Below the pieces are notes generated by a model. The model had not been told where the DNA came from and ran no database searches. It saw only the letters and a list, made by a program, of their open reading frames with translations. 64,000 bases of DNA, from contig NZ_LT607655.1 of assembly GCF_900095265.1 (NCBI RefSeq), positions 154,914 to 218,913 on the forward strand, in the 5' to 3' direction. Shown in pieces: positions 46,079 to 55,721 of the stretch. Each line of letters starts with the position of its first letter. The stretch's first letter is position 1. Source of the stretch: Janthinobacterium sp. UMAB-56 (GTDB lineage: Bacteria > Pseudomonadota > Gammaproteobacteria > Burkholderiales > Burkholderiaceae_D). A program made the position numbers and the translations under genes.

Positions 46079-47659
46079 TCAGCCGCCCTGCGGCACGCTG
46101 TAATGGCGGCGCCACAGAATCAGGTAGCGCTGCTGTTCTTCGTCCCAGCGCGCATCGTTCCAGCCCAATTCAGACTGGCAGATGGCGCGCAGGCGCGGCA
46201 TGATAGCAAGCGCGCCGCCGGCCAGTTGCAGACCGAGGCGCGTGCGCCGCAGCAGCAAGTCGTCCAGGTGCTGCACGTCTTCCCTGCGCGCACCCCAGCG
46301 CAGCTGCGCCCACAGGGTCTGCGTGCCGGGAATCGGCTCCAGTTCGCCGTCCTGCGCCGCCTCGCACAGCGCTTGCGCGGCCGCGCCATGACGCCCCAGC
46401 AGGCGTTCGCGCTGCTCGCTATCGAGCAGCAAGGCCTTGCCCGACAAGGGCGGCGTGGCGTCGAAAATCGGCAAGGGGCGCAAATCCGCCTGCCAGCCCG
46501 GCAGCAGCGGCGCGGCGCGGCGCAGGGCGTCGAGGGCGATCACGCGAAACGTCGTCAATTTGCCGCCGGCTACCGTCAGCAAGCCGTTTTCCAGCCATAG
46601 CGCATGTTCGCGCGCTTCCTTCGACGGGTCAAGCTGGCCGCTGCCGATCACCGGGCGCACGCCGGCAAACGTGGCCAGCACATCGTTCTCGCCCAGCGCC
46701 AGTTGCGGGAACTGCCAGCGCAGCGCCGCCAGCAGATAATCGAATTCGCCGCGCGTGATGGCCGGTTCCAGGTCCAGGCTGGCGCCGTGGTCGACATCGG
46801 TGGTGCCGACCAGGGTCACGCCCTCCCACGGATACGCAAACACGGGGCGGCCATCGTGCGGGTGCATCAGGCTGACGGCTTGCGCCAGCGGCAAACGCCA
46901 GGCGGGCAGCAGCAGATGGCTGCCACGCAGGGGCCGCAGTTTCGGCTTTTCGCCCACCTGGCCGCGCAAGGCGTCGGCCCAGGCGCCCGTGGCGCTGATC
47001 ACCAGGCGCGCGCGCACCGCAGGCTTCGCGTCCCCGAGGCCATCGTTCAACACGGCGCCCACGACTTTGCCATCGTCGCGCAGCAGCGATGCCACGCCCA
47101 GGTAATTGACGGCCACGCCGCCATGGCGGCGCGCCTCCTGCAGCACGCGCAGCACCAGGCGCGCATCATCCGTCTTCGCGTCCTGGTACAACATGCCGCC
47201 CTGCAGGCCCTCGCGACGGAGGTGTGGCGCCAGCATGGCAAAGTCCGCCGCATCGACATAGCGTCGCGCGCGCCGGCCCGCCATCACGTCATAGATGGCC
47301 AGGCCCAGCATGAACTGGCGCCGGCCAGGTTTTCTGCCGCTGTAGTCGCCAAAGGCGAAGCCCTGCGGCTCGACCAGCCCGGCCGCATCCGCCAGCAAGG
47401 CTTGCCGCTCATGCACCGACTCGCGCGTCAGCGCAAACTGCCCCTGCTTCAGGTAGCGCAGGCCGCCGTGCACCAGTTTCGAGGAACGGCTCGACGTACC
47501 CCAGGCGAAATCGCGCTGCTCCACCAGCAGCGCCGTCAAGCCGCGCCGCGATGCTTCCAGCAAGATGCCGGCGCCCGTGATGCCGCCGCCGACGATCAGC
47601 ACATCCCAGTCGCGCGCGAGGATGCCGGGCAAATCCTCCCTGCGCTGCGCTGCATTCAC
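46079..47659 (-). CDS. GlpD-like FAD-dependent glycerol-3-phosphate dehydrogenase, GTG start
   Basis: A 526-residue flavoprotein of the aerobic glycerol-3-phosphate dehydrogenase family. It has the FAD dinucleotide motif DVLIVGGGITGAGILLEAS, the GlpD signature TSSRSSKLVHGGLRYLKQGQ, GTTDVDHG and a C-terminal FAD contact in VAGGKLTTFR. These enzymes oxidise sn-glycerol-3-phosphate to DHAP and pass electrons to quinones. The GTG start at 47659 overlaps the TGA stop of the upstream flavoprotein gene (GTGA), so the two are translationally coupled. Because it sits with an AGPS-like enzyme, the real substrate could be an alkyl-glycerol-phosphate. Confidence 0.87.
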   Translation of the reverse strand: MNAAQRREDLPGILARDWDVLIVGGGITGAGILLEASRRGLTALLVEQRDFAWGTSSRSSKLVHGGLRYLKQGQFALTRESVHERQALLADAAGLVEPQGFAFGDYSGRKPGRRQFMLGLAIYDVMAGRRARRYVDAADFAMLAPHLRREGLQGGMLYQDAKTDDARLVLRVLQEARRHGGVAVNYLGVASLLRDDGKVVGAVLNDGLGDAKPAVRARLVISATGAWADALRGQVGEKPKLRPLRGSHLLLPAWRLPLAQAVSLMHPHDGRPVFAYPWEGVTLVGTTDVDHGASLDLEPAITRGEFDYLLAALRWQFPQLALGENDVLATFAGVRPVIGSGQLDPSKEAREHALWLENGLLTVAGGKLTTFRVIALDALRRAAPLLPGWQADLRPLPIFDATPPLSGKALLLDSEQRERLLGRHGAAAQALCEAAQDGELEPIPGTQTLWAQLRWGARREDVQHLDDLLLRRTRLGLQLAGGALAIMPRLRAICQSELGWNDARWDEEQQRYLILWRRHYSVPQGG

Positions 47660-49266
47660 AATCCGCCCCCGGCCTCGGGCAGCAGTTTGCCGGGATTCAT
47701 CATGCCCTGCGGGTCGAAATGGCGCAGCAGCGCGCGCATGGCGGCGATGCCCAGTTCCCCTTTTTCGACCGCCAGCCACGGCGCGTGGTCGGTGCCCACG
47801 CCATGCTGGTGGCTGATGGTGCCGCCGTTGGCGACGATGGCGGCGCTGGCCGCGTCTTTCAAAGTGCGCCAGCGTGCCATGTTTTCTTCATACGTGGGCG
47901 CCAGCCGGTAGACATACGTGGTGTAGACGCTGGCGCCCTGCGCGTACACGTGCGACAGGTGCGTGTACGCGTGCACCTGCTCGCCGTGCTGCGCCAGCGC
48001 TTTGGTGCCCGCCTGCTCCAGCGCCGCCATCATGGGCGTCACGCGGGGCCAGTCGACGGCCGTTTCCACCGTGTCGATGACATAGCCATGCTCCCAGGCG
48101 CCGTTGCGCAGGTAGACGTTGCGAAAGCGCCCCTGCTTCCACTTGTCGCCCATGTGCCGCCCCACATGCACGCCTTTGTGCCGCCGCGCCAGCGCCAGCG
48201 CGCCGCGCAGGGCCGCGCGCGCCGGTTTCGCATCGCCGCTGACGCCCACCATCAGCATGCACTTGCCTTCGCCGCAGCCGCGCAGGGCCAGGTAGCGCTG
48301 CAGCAGTCCCACCAGTTTTTTGTGCCCGGCCAGGGTCAGCATGGTTTGCGTTTCCAGCGCATTCGACAGGCGCAGCATGCACAGGGGCAGGCGCGACTGG
48401 GCCAGCGCCCGCACGGCAGCTTGCGCCTGGCCCCAGTCGGCGAAAAACACGGCGTGGAATGCTTCATGGGGCGGCAGCGGCGAGACGCGCACGGTGGCCT
48501 GCGTCAAAATGCCCAGCCGCCCTTCGGAGCCGAGCACCATTTCACGCAGGTCGATGCCGGCCGCCGAGGCGGGAAAAGTGGGGATGCTCAAGGTGCCGGC
48601 CGGCGTTTCGACTTCGCCGCCCGCGAACAGCTGCTCGATGCGGCCATAGCGCAACGATTGCTGGCCCGACGAGCGCGTGGCGATCCAGCCGCCCAGCGTC
48701 GAATATTCGAACGACTGCGGATAGTGGCCCAGGGTGTAGCCATGCGCGCGCAGCTGCGCTTCCAGGTCGGGACCATACACGCCTGCGCCGAACGTGGCCA
48801 GCTGCGCTTCGCGGTCCAGGTGGCCCAGCGCGCACAGGCGCACGAGGCTCAGCGCCAGCACGGGGCGCGGCCCCGCCGCCACCGTCAGGTGCCCGGCCAC
48901 GCTGGTGCCGCCACCGTGCGGTATCACGGCCACGCACGCCTGGCGCGCATACGCGAGCAGCTGGCGCACCTGCAGCACGCTGTCGGGAAAGGCCACGCCA
49001 TCGGGCACGGCACCAAGGCGGCCATGGCGCAGCTTGAACCAGTCGGGCAGGCTTTGACCGAGGGCATGGCGCACGCGCGTGGCAGGCCGGGTGTCGATCA
49101 GCGGATGCGGCGCCAGGCGCGAAACGGGCACCCGCGCGCAGGCGTCGTCGAAAGTGGCATCGAGCACGGGGCTGCCCGGCCCCAGGCGCTGGCCCAGAAA
49201 GGCCAGCGCGTCCTCGCCCAGCGCATACGTGATGCTCTCGTCTCCCCAGCCATTCCAGCGTTGCAT
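47656..49266 (-). CDS. FAD-binding oxidase, alkyl-DHAP-synthase (AGPS)-like
   Basis: A 536-residue flavoprotein of the vanillyl-alcohol-oxidase/AGPS family. The N-terminus MQRWNGWGDESITY matches the KWNGWG opening of alkylglycerone-phosphate synthase. The FAD-binding part includes PHGGGTSVAGHLT and PQSFEYSTLGGWIATRSSGQ. The C-terminal SHQHGVGTDHAPW matches the SHHHGVG catalytic loop of AGPS, and NPGKLLPEA closes the fold. AGPS exchanges an acyl for an alkyl group on DHAP. The second ATG (49266) has GAGGGGG at a good distance; ATG 49272 is too close. First gene of the operon. Confidence 0.85.
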   Translation of the reverse strand: MQRWNGWGDESITYALGEDALAFLGQRLGPGSPVLDATFDDACARVPVSRLAPHPLIDTRPATRVRHALGQSLPDWFKLRHGRLGAVPDGVAFPDSVLQVRQLLAYARQACVAVIPHGGGTSVAGHLTVAAGPRPVLALSLVRLCALGHLDREAQLATFGAGVYGPDLEAQLRAHGYTLGHYPQSFEYSTLGGWIATRSSGQQSLRYGRIEQLFAGGEVETPAGTLSIPTFPASAAGIDLREMVLGSEGRLGILTQATVRVSPLPPHEAFHAVFFADWGQAQAAVRALAQSRLPLCMLRLSNALETQTMLTLAGHKKLVGLLQRYLALRGCGEGKCMLMVGVSGDAKPARAALRGALALARRHKGVHVGRHMGDKWKQGRFRNVYLRNGAWEHGYVIDTVETAVDWPRVTPMMAALEQAGTKALAQHGEQVHAYTHLSHVYAQGASVYTTYVYRLAPTYEENMARWRTLKDAASAAIVANGGTISHQHGVGTDHAPWLAVEKGELGIAAMRALLRHFDPQGMMNPGKLLPEAGGGL

Positions 49267-49420
49267 CGACATCCCCCTCTTATTGGTCCAGCTGATTGCA
49301 CCAGTTGCGCGCCACGGCGGCTTGCTATACTGTCCTTGCCTGATTTTCTTGCCAGATCAATAGCATATGCCGCCACACACGAAGGGTATTGGTTTTTCAT
49401 GACAATCGCATTGTTCCATC

Positions 49421-50497
49421 ATGACAAGTACTGATCGCCACCACGCGGAAGGCAGGGTCGCTGGCGCCTATCTGCAGCCGCTGCTGGAAGCGGCCGGCGC
49501 GCACGGCATCGCAACGGCCAGCCTGGCGCAGGCCGCTGGCGTGGCGCCGCACAGCCTGGAAGCGTGCGTGGCCAGCCTGGCCGCGCGCGACTACGTGCGC
49601 CTGCTCGATGCGGGCGCGCAGCTGGCGGGCGACGCGCATTTCGGCCTGCACGTGGGCCAGCGCGTGCGCATGGGAACCTACAGCGCGTATGGCTTGATAC
49701 TGCTCAGTTGCAAGAATGTGGGCCAGGCGCTGGAACAGACGGCCCGCTATGAGCGGCTGGCGCACGACCTGGGCCGCTCGACCCTGCAGCGCGATGGCGC
49801 CGTCGCGCATTACCGCTGGGCCAGCAACTACCCGGGCGCCAGCCGGCACCTGGTCGACAGCGTCTTTGCCGGCATTCGCGTCTGCGGCGACTGGCTGGCG
49901 GGCATGCCGCTGCCGCCGGCCCGGCTGGCGTTCAGCCATGATGGCGGCGGCGACCTGCTGCGTCACGCCACGCATCGCGACGAATACGTGCGCGTGCTGG
50001 GCAGCCTGCCCGCCTTTGGTGCGGACGCCAACACGGCCACCTTCGACGCGCAATTGCTGGACTGGCCTGTGCCGAACGCCGACGTCAGCCTCTACCCCGT
50101 GCTGTGCCAGCATGCCGAACAGTTGCTGGCGCAGCGCCAGGCCGCAGCGGAAAGCGGCGGCGCCATCGAAGCACAGGTCCACGCGGCCATCGTGGCGGGC
50201 TTGCGCCAGGGTTCGGCACGGCTGGCCAGCGTCGCCGCCACGCTGGCCGTCACGCCGCGCACCTTGCAGCGCAAGCTGGCCGACGCGGGCACCAGCTTCC
50301 AGTGCCTGCTGGACCAGGCCAGATACGGCCTGGCGCGCGATTATCTGCGCGCGCCGGATTTGTCGCTGGTCGACATCGCCTTCCTGCTCGGCTACCAGGA
50401 ACAGAGCGCGTTCAACCACGCGTTCCGCGTATGGGCGGGTACCAATCCCGGCGCCTGGCGCCTGCAGCAATTGCAGGCACGGCCAGCCGGTTTGTAG
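49421..50497 (+). CDS. AraC-family regulator with N-terminal arabinose_bd-type domain
   Basis: A 358-residue regulator: an N-terminal ligand-binding-like domain of the OruR/lipase-regulator type (AAGVAPHSLEACVASLAARD, then FGLHVGQRVRMGTYSAYGL) and a C-terminal AraC double helix-turn-helix (LASVAATLAVTPRTLQRKLA, then LVDIAFLLGYQEQSAFNHAF). It is divergent from the AGPS/GlpD/kinase operon with about 150 bases between, so it is the probable regulator of that operon, perhaps also of the dehydrogenase gene downstream. Confidence 0.87.
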   Translation: MTSTDRHHAEGRVAGAYLQPLLEAAGAHGIATASLAQAAGVAPHSLEACVASLAARDYVRLLDAGAQLAGDAHFGLHVGQRVRMGTYSAYGLILLSCKNVGQALEQTARYERLAHDLGRSTLQRDGAVAHYRWASNYPGASRHLVDSVFAGIRVCGDWLAGMPLPPARLAFSHDGGGDLLRHATHRDEYVRVLGSLPAFGADANTATFDAQLLDWPVPNADVSLYPVLCQHAEQLLAQRQAAAESGGAIEAQVHAAIVAGLRQGSARLASVAATLAVTPRTLQRKLADAGTSFQCLLDQARYGLARDYLRAPDLSLVDIAFLLGYQEQSAFNHAFRVWAGTNPGAWRLQQLQARPAGL

Positions 50498-50589
50498 GCG
50501 TGCGCGGGCCATGCCTGGCGCATTTTCTGGCTATACTGGCATAGTCTGACTTCCCACGATCACTCCAACCCGCAATGCAAAGGATTAAT

Positions 50590-51372
50590 ATGCAACTCAA
50601 AGACAAAGTCGCACTGATTACCGGCGCCGCCAGTGGCATCGGCAAGGAAATGGCTATTGAATACGCGAAACAGGGCGCCAAGGTGGTCATCGCCGACCTG
50701 GCCCTGGAAGCGGCCAGCAAGACGGCCGAAGAAATCAAGCAATCGGGTGGCCAGGCGTTTGCCGTCGCCATGGATGTCTCCAGCGAAGCGCAAGTCGACC
50801 AGGGCGTGGCGGATGCCGTGGCCCACTTCGGCGGCATCGATATCCTGATCAGCAACGCGGGCATCCAGATCATCAGCCCCGTCGTCGACTACCCGTTCGA
50901 TCAATGGAAAAAGATGCTGGCCATCCACATGGACGGCGCCTTCCTCACCACGCGCGCCTGCATGCGCGAAATGATCAAGGCCGGTCGCGGCGGCGCCATC
51001 ATCTACATGGGTTCCGTGCACTCGCACGAAGGTTCGCCGTTCAAGAGCGCCTACGTCGCCGCCAAGCACGGCTTGCTGGGCCTGGCCAAAGTGGTGGCCA
51101 AGGAAGGCGCAAAAGATGGCATCCGCGCCAACGTCATCTGCCCCGGCTTTGTACGCACGCCGCTGGTCGACAAGCAAATCCCCGAACAGGCGGCCCAGCT
51201 GAACATCAGCGAAGAAGACGTGATCAAGAAAGTGATGCTGAAAGACACCATCGACGGCGAATTCACCACCACGCAGGACGTGGCGCAAACAGCCATCTTC
51301 CTCGCAGCGTTCCCATCGAACGCCCTGAGCGGACAATCCATCGTGGTGAGCCACGGCTGGCACATGCAATAA
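50590..51372 (+). CDS. 3-hydroxybutyrate dehydrogenase (SDR family)
   Basis: A 260-residue short-chain dehydrogenase that should interconvert 3-hydroxybutyrate and acetoacetate with NAD. The Rossmann motif is [12 protein letters not shown], followed by NAGIQ, the catalytic Ser in MGSVHSHEG, Tyr and Lys in SAYVAAKHG, and [15 protein letters not shown], which is typical of hydroxybutyrate dehydrogenases. Start ATG 50590, preceded by AAAGGA. It follows the AraC gene on the same strand. A role in PHB or ketone use is likely; a link to the ether-lipid operon is speculation. Confidence 0.85.
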   Translation: MQLKDKVALITGAASGIGKEMAIEYAKQGAKVVIADLALEAASKTAEEIKQSGGQAFAVAMDVSSEAQVDQGVADAVAHFGGIDILISNAGIQIISPVVDYPFDQWKKMLAIHMDGAFLTTRACMREMIKAGRGGAIIYMGSVHSHEGSPFKSAYVAAKHGLLGLAKVVAKEGAKDGIRANVICPGFVRTPLVDKQIPEQAAQLNISEEDVIKKVMLKDTIDGEFTTTQDVAQTAIFLAAFPSNALSGQSIVVSHGWHMQ

Positions 51373-51434
51373 GTAGGCAACGCATTCGGCAGGCGGCGCC
51401 ATCCGCCTGCATCACCGCATCTGAAAGTTCCCAA

Positions 51435-52307
51435 TTGCAAGACAACACTTACCGCCACCCGTGCGCGGGCTGGCCGGGGCGCCTGTTTGCCGCGCTCGCC
51501 AATTGCACGCATTTCGCCAACGTGCGCCAGGCCGTGCTATCACGCCTGCCTTTCCTGACCCTGCACAGCGACGTGCGCGACGTCGTCTACGTGAGCTGGC
51601 TGGTCGATGCCGCCGCCGCGCAGAAATTATTGCCTCCCGGTGTGACCTTGTGGCAGCGCGGCGGCAAGACGCCGTTTACCGTACTGACCTACCGCCACGG
51701 GCATTTCGGCCCGGCCCTGCTCGGCCCCTTGCGCCGGCTGCTGCCCTCTCCCCTGCAAAGCAACTGGCGCTTGTACCTGGACCATACGCCGCCGGGAGCA
51801 CCGGACGGGCCTTGCGTGTATTTTTTGAAAAACATCATGGATAGCTTGCCCCATGCGCTCGGTACCCGCCTGTTCAGCGATATATTGCCGACACACCTGG
51901 CCGCCGGCATGACGCTGGACGTGACGGCCACGCAAGCCCGCTGCACCATTGCAGGCGGCGCCGGCAGCGCCCCCGCGCTGGAGGTGCAGGCCGATATCAC
52001 GGCCAACCAAGGCCTCGATACGCATTGGCAGCAACTGTTCGGCAACTGGCACGATGCCGTTGCCTTCCTGGCCTGCCAGGATGCGGCCATCGCGCACGTG
52101 CCGCGTAACGAGCAGCTGGTCTTCGGCGAAATCGATCTGCCCGTTGATCTGGATCAAGTGCTAGCGCTGACAGCCTTGCGCAGCGACTGCAGCTTGCTGG
52201 GGCAGCTGCCGCCCGTTTCAACGCCGTTTGCCTTTCTCGTGCCCAAGGTTGCCTTCAAGGCGCTGTCAGAGCGCCTGCTGTCGCCCGGCGCCGCCGTTCC
52301 AGCTTGA
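51435..52307 (+). CDS. DUF2071 family protein, apparent TTG start
   Basis: A 290-residue protein with the DUF2071 (YqjF-like) pattern: LSRLPFLTLHSDVRDVVYVS, WLVDAAAAQKLLPPGVTLW, FTVLTYRHGHFGP, and CVYFLKNIMDSLPHAL. These fold like acetoacetate decarboxylase, but the function is unknown. No ATG fits; TTG at 51435 (LQDNTYRHP) is the most likely start, 62 bases after the dehydrogenase gene. The 3' end overlaps the convergent receptor gene by 53 bases. Confidence 0.7.
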   Translation: MQDNTYRHPCAGWPGRLFAALANCTHFANVRQAVLSRLPFLTLHSDVRDVVYVSWLVDAAAAQKLLPPGVTLWQRGGKTPFTVLTYRHGHFGPALLGPLRRLLPSPLQSNWRLYLDHTPPGAPDGPCVYFLKNIMDSLPHALGTRLFSDILPTHLAAGMTLDVTATQARCTIAGGAGSAPALEVQADITANQGLDTHWQQLFGNWHDAVAFLACQDAAIAHVPRNEQLVFGEIDLPVDLDQVLALTALRSDCSLLGQLPPVSTPFAFLVPKVAFKALSERLLSPGAAVPA

Positions 52308-53859
52308 ACAGGGCCATGGCTTGCTCCAGCTGCAAGGTCTGGTCTTGCAGCGACGCCGAGGCGGCCGCCGATTCTTCTACCAGCGCCGCGTTCTGCTGCG
52401 TGACTTCATCCATCTGCGTGACCGCCATGTTGACCTGGCCGATGCCGTGGCTTTGCTCGCGCGAAGCCGAGGCGATCTCTTCCATGATGCCGTGCACGCC
52501 CTGCACGGCGCCCAGCATCTCGGCACTGCTGGCGCCCGCCTGCTGCGCCAGCTTCGCGCCCGCCTGCACCTGCGCCAAAGAGGCCGTGATCAATTGCTTG
52601 ATTTCCGTGGCGGCCGCCGCGCTGCGCTGGGCCAGGCTGCGCACTTCGCCTGCCACCACGGCAAATCCCCGCCCCTGGTCGCCGGCACGCGCCGCTTCGA
52701 CAGCCGCGTTCAGGGCCAGGATATTCGTCTGAAAGGCAATGCCCTCGATGATGCCGGTAATGTCGCCGATCTTCTTCGATGAAGCGTTAATTTCAGTCAT
52801 CATGGTGACCATCTGGCCGACTATCTCCCCGCCGCGCCCCGCCAGGCCATGCACCTTGCCCGCCATATCGCTGGCTTGCACGGCGTTGCCGCTGTTTTGC
52901 TGCACCGTCGCCGCCAGTTGCTCCATACTCGATGCCGTCTGCTGCAGGGCCGATGCCTGCGCTTCCGTGCGACCCGACAAATCCATATTGCCGGCGGCGA
53001 TTTCCTGGCTGGCCATGCTGATGCGCAGGAAATTGCCGCGTACATCGCCGACGATGGAATGCAGGTTCACGCGCAACTGGCGCAAGGAACGCAGCAGCTG
53101 CCCCATCTCGTCGCGCCGCGTGGTGTCGAGCTCGCCCGTCAGGTCGCCGCCCGCCATCACGTCGCATGCCTGGCGCGCCTGCTGCAGCGGCCGCAGCACC
53201 ACCTTGTGCAGGGTATGCCAGAAATACACAGCCAGACACAAGGCGGCCACGGACAGGCCCGTCAGCCAGTCGTGGGCAGCAGCCGGCAACAAGCCCGTAT
53301 CCCAGGCCAGCTGCAACAGCAAGAGCAGCACCAGCGCTCCCAGGTTCCAGGCGATGCGTCGGCCGATGGCCATGTCGCGCACGCTCGCCAGCCTGGCCAG
53401 CCAGCCCGTGCGCACGGCGGCGCCCTGGCTGAGGGCGATACCGTCGGCCTGGCCCGCCTTGATGCGGGCATACAGGGCCGACGCCTGCGCCACCTGCTGG
53501 CGCGTGGGCTTGGTGCGCACGGACATGTAACCGACGGCCACGCCATCTTCCACCACCGGCGTCACGTTCGCCAGCACCCAGTAATAATCGCCATTCTTGC
53601 AGCGGTTTTTCACCATGCCGCTCCACGAGCGCCCCGAGCGGATGGTGGCCCAGAAATCGGCAAACGCTTCGACCGGCATGTCCGGATGGCGCAAGATGTT
53701 TTGCGGCGCGCCGATCAATTCTTCCGCACTGTAACCGCTGACGGCGATGAAATACGGGTTCGCATACGTGATATTGCCTTGCAAGTCGGTAGTCGAGACG
53801 ATGGTCTCGGTATCGCTCAGTGTGATCTCGGTATCGCTGACGGGAAGATTGAGTCGCAT
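52255..53859 (-). CDS. Aer-like PAS-domain chemoreceptor
   Basis: A 534-residue receptor resembling the aerotaxis protein Aer. An N-terminal PAS domain (ITYANPYFIAVSGYSAEELI, NILRHPDMPVEAF) likely senses redox state; then membrane helices around residues 165-215 (LGALVLLLLLQLAWDTGLL and LSVAALCLAVYFWHTL), HAMP, and a signalling domain with [20 protein letters not shown] and [20 protein letters not shown]. Unlike the receptor at 18175-19887 it has no WxxF tether. The ATG at 53859 was preferred to a GTG at 53865. Its 3' end overlaps the DUF2071 gene. Confidence 0.93.
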   Translation of the reverse strand: MRLNLPVSDTEITLSDTETIVSTTDLQGNITYANPYFIAVSGYSAEELIGAPQNILRHPDMPVEAFADFWATIRSGRSWSGMVKNRCKNGDYYWVLANVTPVVEDGVAVGYMSVRTKPTRQQVAQASALYARIKAGQADGIALSQGAAVRTGWLARLASVRDMAIGRRIAWNLGALVLLLLLQLAWDTGLLPAAAHDWLTGLSVAALCLAVYFWHTLHKVVLRPLQQARQACDVMAGGDLTGELDTTRRDEMGQLLRSLRQLRVNLHSIVGDVRGNFLRISMASQEIAAGNMDLSGRTEAQASALQQTASSMEQLAATVQQNSGNAVQASDMAGKVHGLAGRGGEIVGQMVTMMTEINASSKKIGDITGIIEGIAFQTNILALNAAVEAARAGDQGRGFAVVAGEVRSLAQRSAAAATEIKQLITASLAQVQAGAKLAQQAGASSAEMLGAVQGVHGIMEEIASASREQSHGIGQVNMAVTQMDEVTQQNAALVEESAAASASLQDQTLQLEQAMALFKLERRRRATAGALTAP

Positions 53860-54004
53860 GGTCACATCCTCAGAAGTAGCCCGTACGATGACGGGTATGC
53901 AGACAAGGAACGGTTGCCAGCCAGGAAAGCGGAAACGGCAATGACATCTTTATTTTAATATTTTATTATTAACAAAATTTACTTTATTACGAGCGTGACC
54001 GCCG

Positions 54005-55270
54005 TCATGCCATGGCAGGCTCGCCGGCCCAGTAACGGTCGACGTCCTGCAAGCGCCACTGGGCTGCGCTTTCCGTGGAAACAATACGCTCCTGGCAACC
54101 CGGTGCGGCAAGGTCGATGACGGTCGGGGCGATGCAGGTGCCGGCGCGGATGGAAAAAAACACGCGCACGGTAGGCGAGGTCAGCGGCTTGCCAGGCACC
54201 TGTCCCACCACCACGGCCAGGCGTTCCGATTGCAGCCGCACCAGGGTGCCCAGCGGATAGATGCCCAGGCATTTGACGAAGGCGGCAAATAGTTGCGCGT
54301 CCAGATGCCCGCCGCGCCAAGCTGCCATGCGGCGCAGCGACTCGGCCGGACACCAGCCCTGCTTGTACGGCCGGTTCGAGGTGATCGCGTCATACACATC
54401 GCAGATGGCGCCCATGCGCGCAAACAGGCTGATTTCCTCGCCACATAAACCCTTGGGATAGCCGCTGCCATCGAGTTTTTCATGGTGGTGCAGGCACACG
54501 TCGAGCGCCACCGGATCGATCTCGCCCACTTCCTGCAACATGCGGTGGCCGGCGACCGGATGCGCGCGCACGGAAGCAAACTCCGCTTCGCTCAGGCTGC
54601 CAGGCTTGTTGAGGATGGCCAATGGCACGGCCATCTTGCCGATATCGTGCAGCAATCCCGCCAGTCCGGCCGAGCGCACCTGCTCGGGTGCCAGGCCCAG
54701 CTCCCTGGCCAGCGCCGTCATCAACGCGCACACGGCCACCGAATGCATATACGTGTAGTTGTCGGCGGTTTTCAGGCGCGCCAGGCCGATCAGCACGTCG
54801 CCGCCGCGCTGCACCGAGGCAGCGATATCGTCGACCAGTTCATAAGCTTGCGCTGCAGACAGGGCCTTGCCCATGCGCACCTCGTCGAACATCGTCTGCA
54901 CGGCCTGGCGCGAGCGTTTGATCAGGCGCCGGGCGTGTGCCAGTTCCTCGTCGCGCGAACGGGGCGGGTCAGCCTCGGCGCCGGCGCCAGTATCGGCTAC
55001 GGCTACGGCTGCGGCTGCGGGCTTGGCATCGGCGACTGGCGGCTCCACAGCAAGGGACGCGAAGCATGCCGGTGCCGGTGCCGCCAGCGCCAGGCCGCGC
55101 GCCGTGTCGATCCACACTTCGCAAAGGCGCGCCGTGCGGATACGCGCCAGGTCAGCCGGCGAGTCAAGCAAAAATGAACGCGTCCAGAACGGGGTATCGA
55201 GCCAGGAACGGCCCAGGCGTTCGACATACATTCCCAGCACCAGTTCGCTACTCGATATTTTTTTCAGCAA
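54005..55270 (-). CDS. DUF3391-HD-GYP c-di-GMP phosphodiesterase, TTG start
   Basis: A 421-residue protein that should degrade c-di-GMP. An N-terminal DUF3391 region (LKKISSSELVLGMYVERLGR) is followed by an Ala-rich linker (about residues 75-105) and the HD-GYP domain: LLHDIGKMAVPLAILNKPG (HD), HHHEKLDGSGYPKGL (GYP), DVYDAITSNRPYK. All metal-binding residues look intact. TTG at 55270 is the apparent start. It opposes the GGDEF protein at 42762 in c-di-GMP turnover, though they are not linked in an operon. Confidence 0.92.
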   Translation of the reverse strand: MLKKISSSELVLGMYVERLGRSWLDTPFWTRSFLLDSPADLARIRTARLCEVWIDTARGLALAAPAPACFASLAVEPPVADAKPAAAAVAVADTGAGAEADPPRSRDEELAHARRLIKRSRQAVQTMFDEVRMGKALSAAQAYELVDDIAASVQRGGDVLIGLARLKTADNYTYMHSVAVCALMTALARELGLAPEQVRSAGLAGLLHDIGKMAVPLAILNKPGSLSEAEFASVRAHPVAGHRMLQEVGEIDPVALDVCLHHHEKLDGSGYPKGLCGEEISLFARMGAICDVYDAITSNRPYKQGWCPAESLRRMAAWRGGHLDAQLFAAFVKCLGIYPLGTLVRLQSERLAVVVGQVPGKPLTSPTVRVFFSIRAGTCIAPTVIDLAAPGCQERIVSTESAAQWRLQDVDRYWAGEPAMA

Positions 55271-55721
55271 GACAGTTCTCCAGACATTCAGATCGCAGCA
55301 TTTATTTGCGCATTATCAATATCATACGCCGAAATATAACGATTAAACCGAATAAATTACTTTTACTGGCCAAATCACAACAAATACAAGAATAGTCACC
55401 AATTCTATCATTTATACTATGATAAAATATTAAATCAATAAATATATCAATTAAACCATATTGACTTCGGTGGATGGCATGTATCCTGCCAACGACTCAC
55501 GGGCAACTAGACGGGCAAAAGGGGCAGGAAAGAAAGTACGCCAGCGCCATGGCAGAACAGCTCAGGCGTCCGGGACAGGTGCTGGCGCTATGGGAAAGAG
55601 AAGTGTCTGCCTGCCGCCCGCGCCGCTCGGGCGGACGCGCGGCGGGACCTGGGCAGGGATGCGGGGATGCGGCCGCTGGCGCGCGGCAGCTGGGTGTGCG
55701 AGCGGTGTGGCGGCCTGCGGC
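55271..55721. other. AT-rich then GC-rich stretch without a gene
   Basis: 451 bases between the HD-GYP start and a hypothetical secreted protein. 55271-55470 is strikingly AT-rich, with TATGATAAAATATTAAATC-type runs, and may hold the HD-GYP promoter. 55480-55720 is GC-rich with small open frames on both strands that show no family and no ribosome-binding site. I see no tRNA or terminator. Confidence 0.5.
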
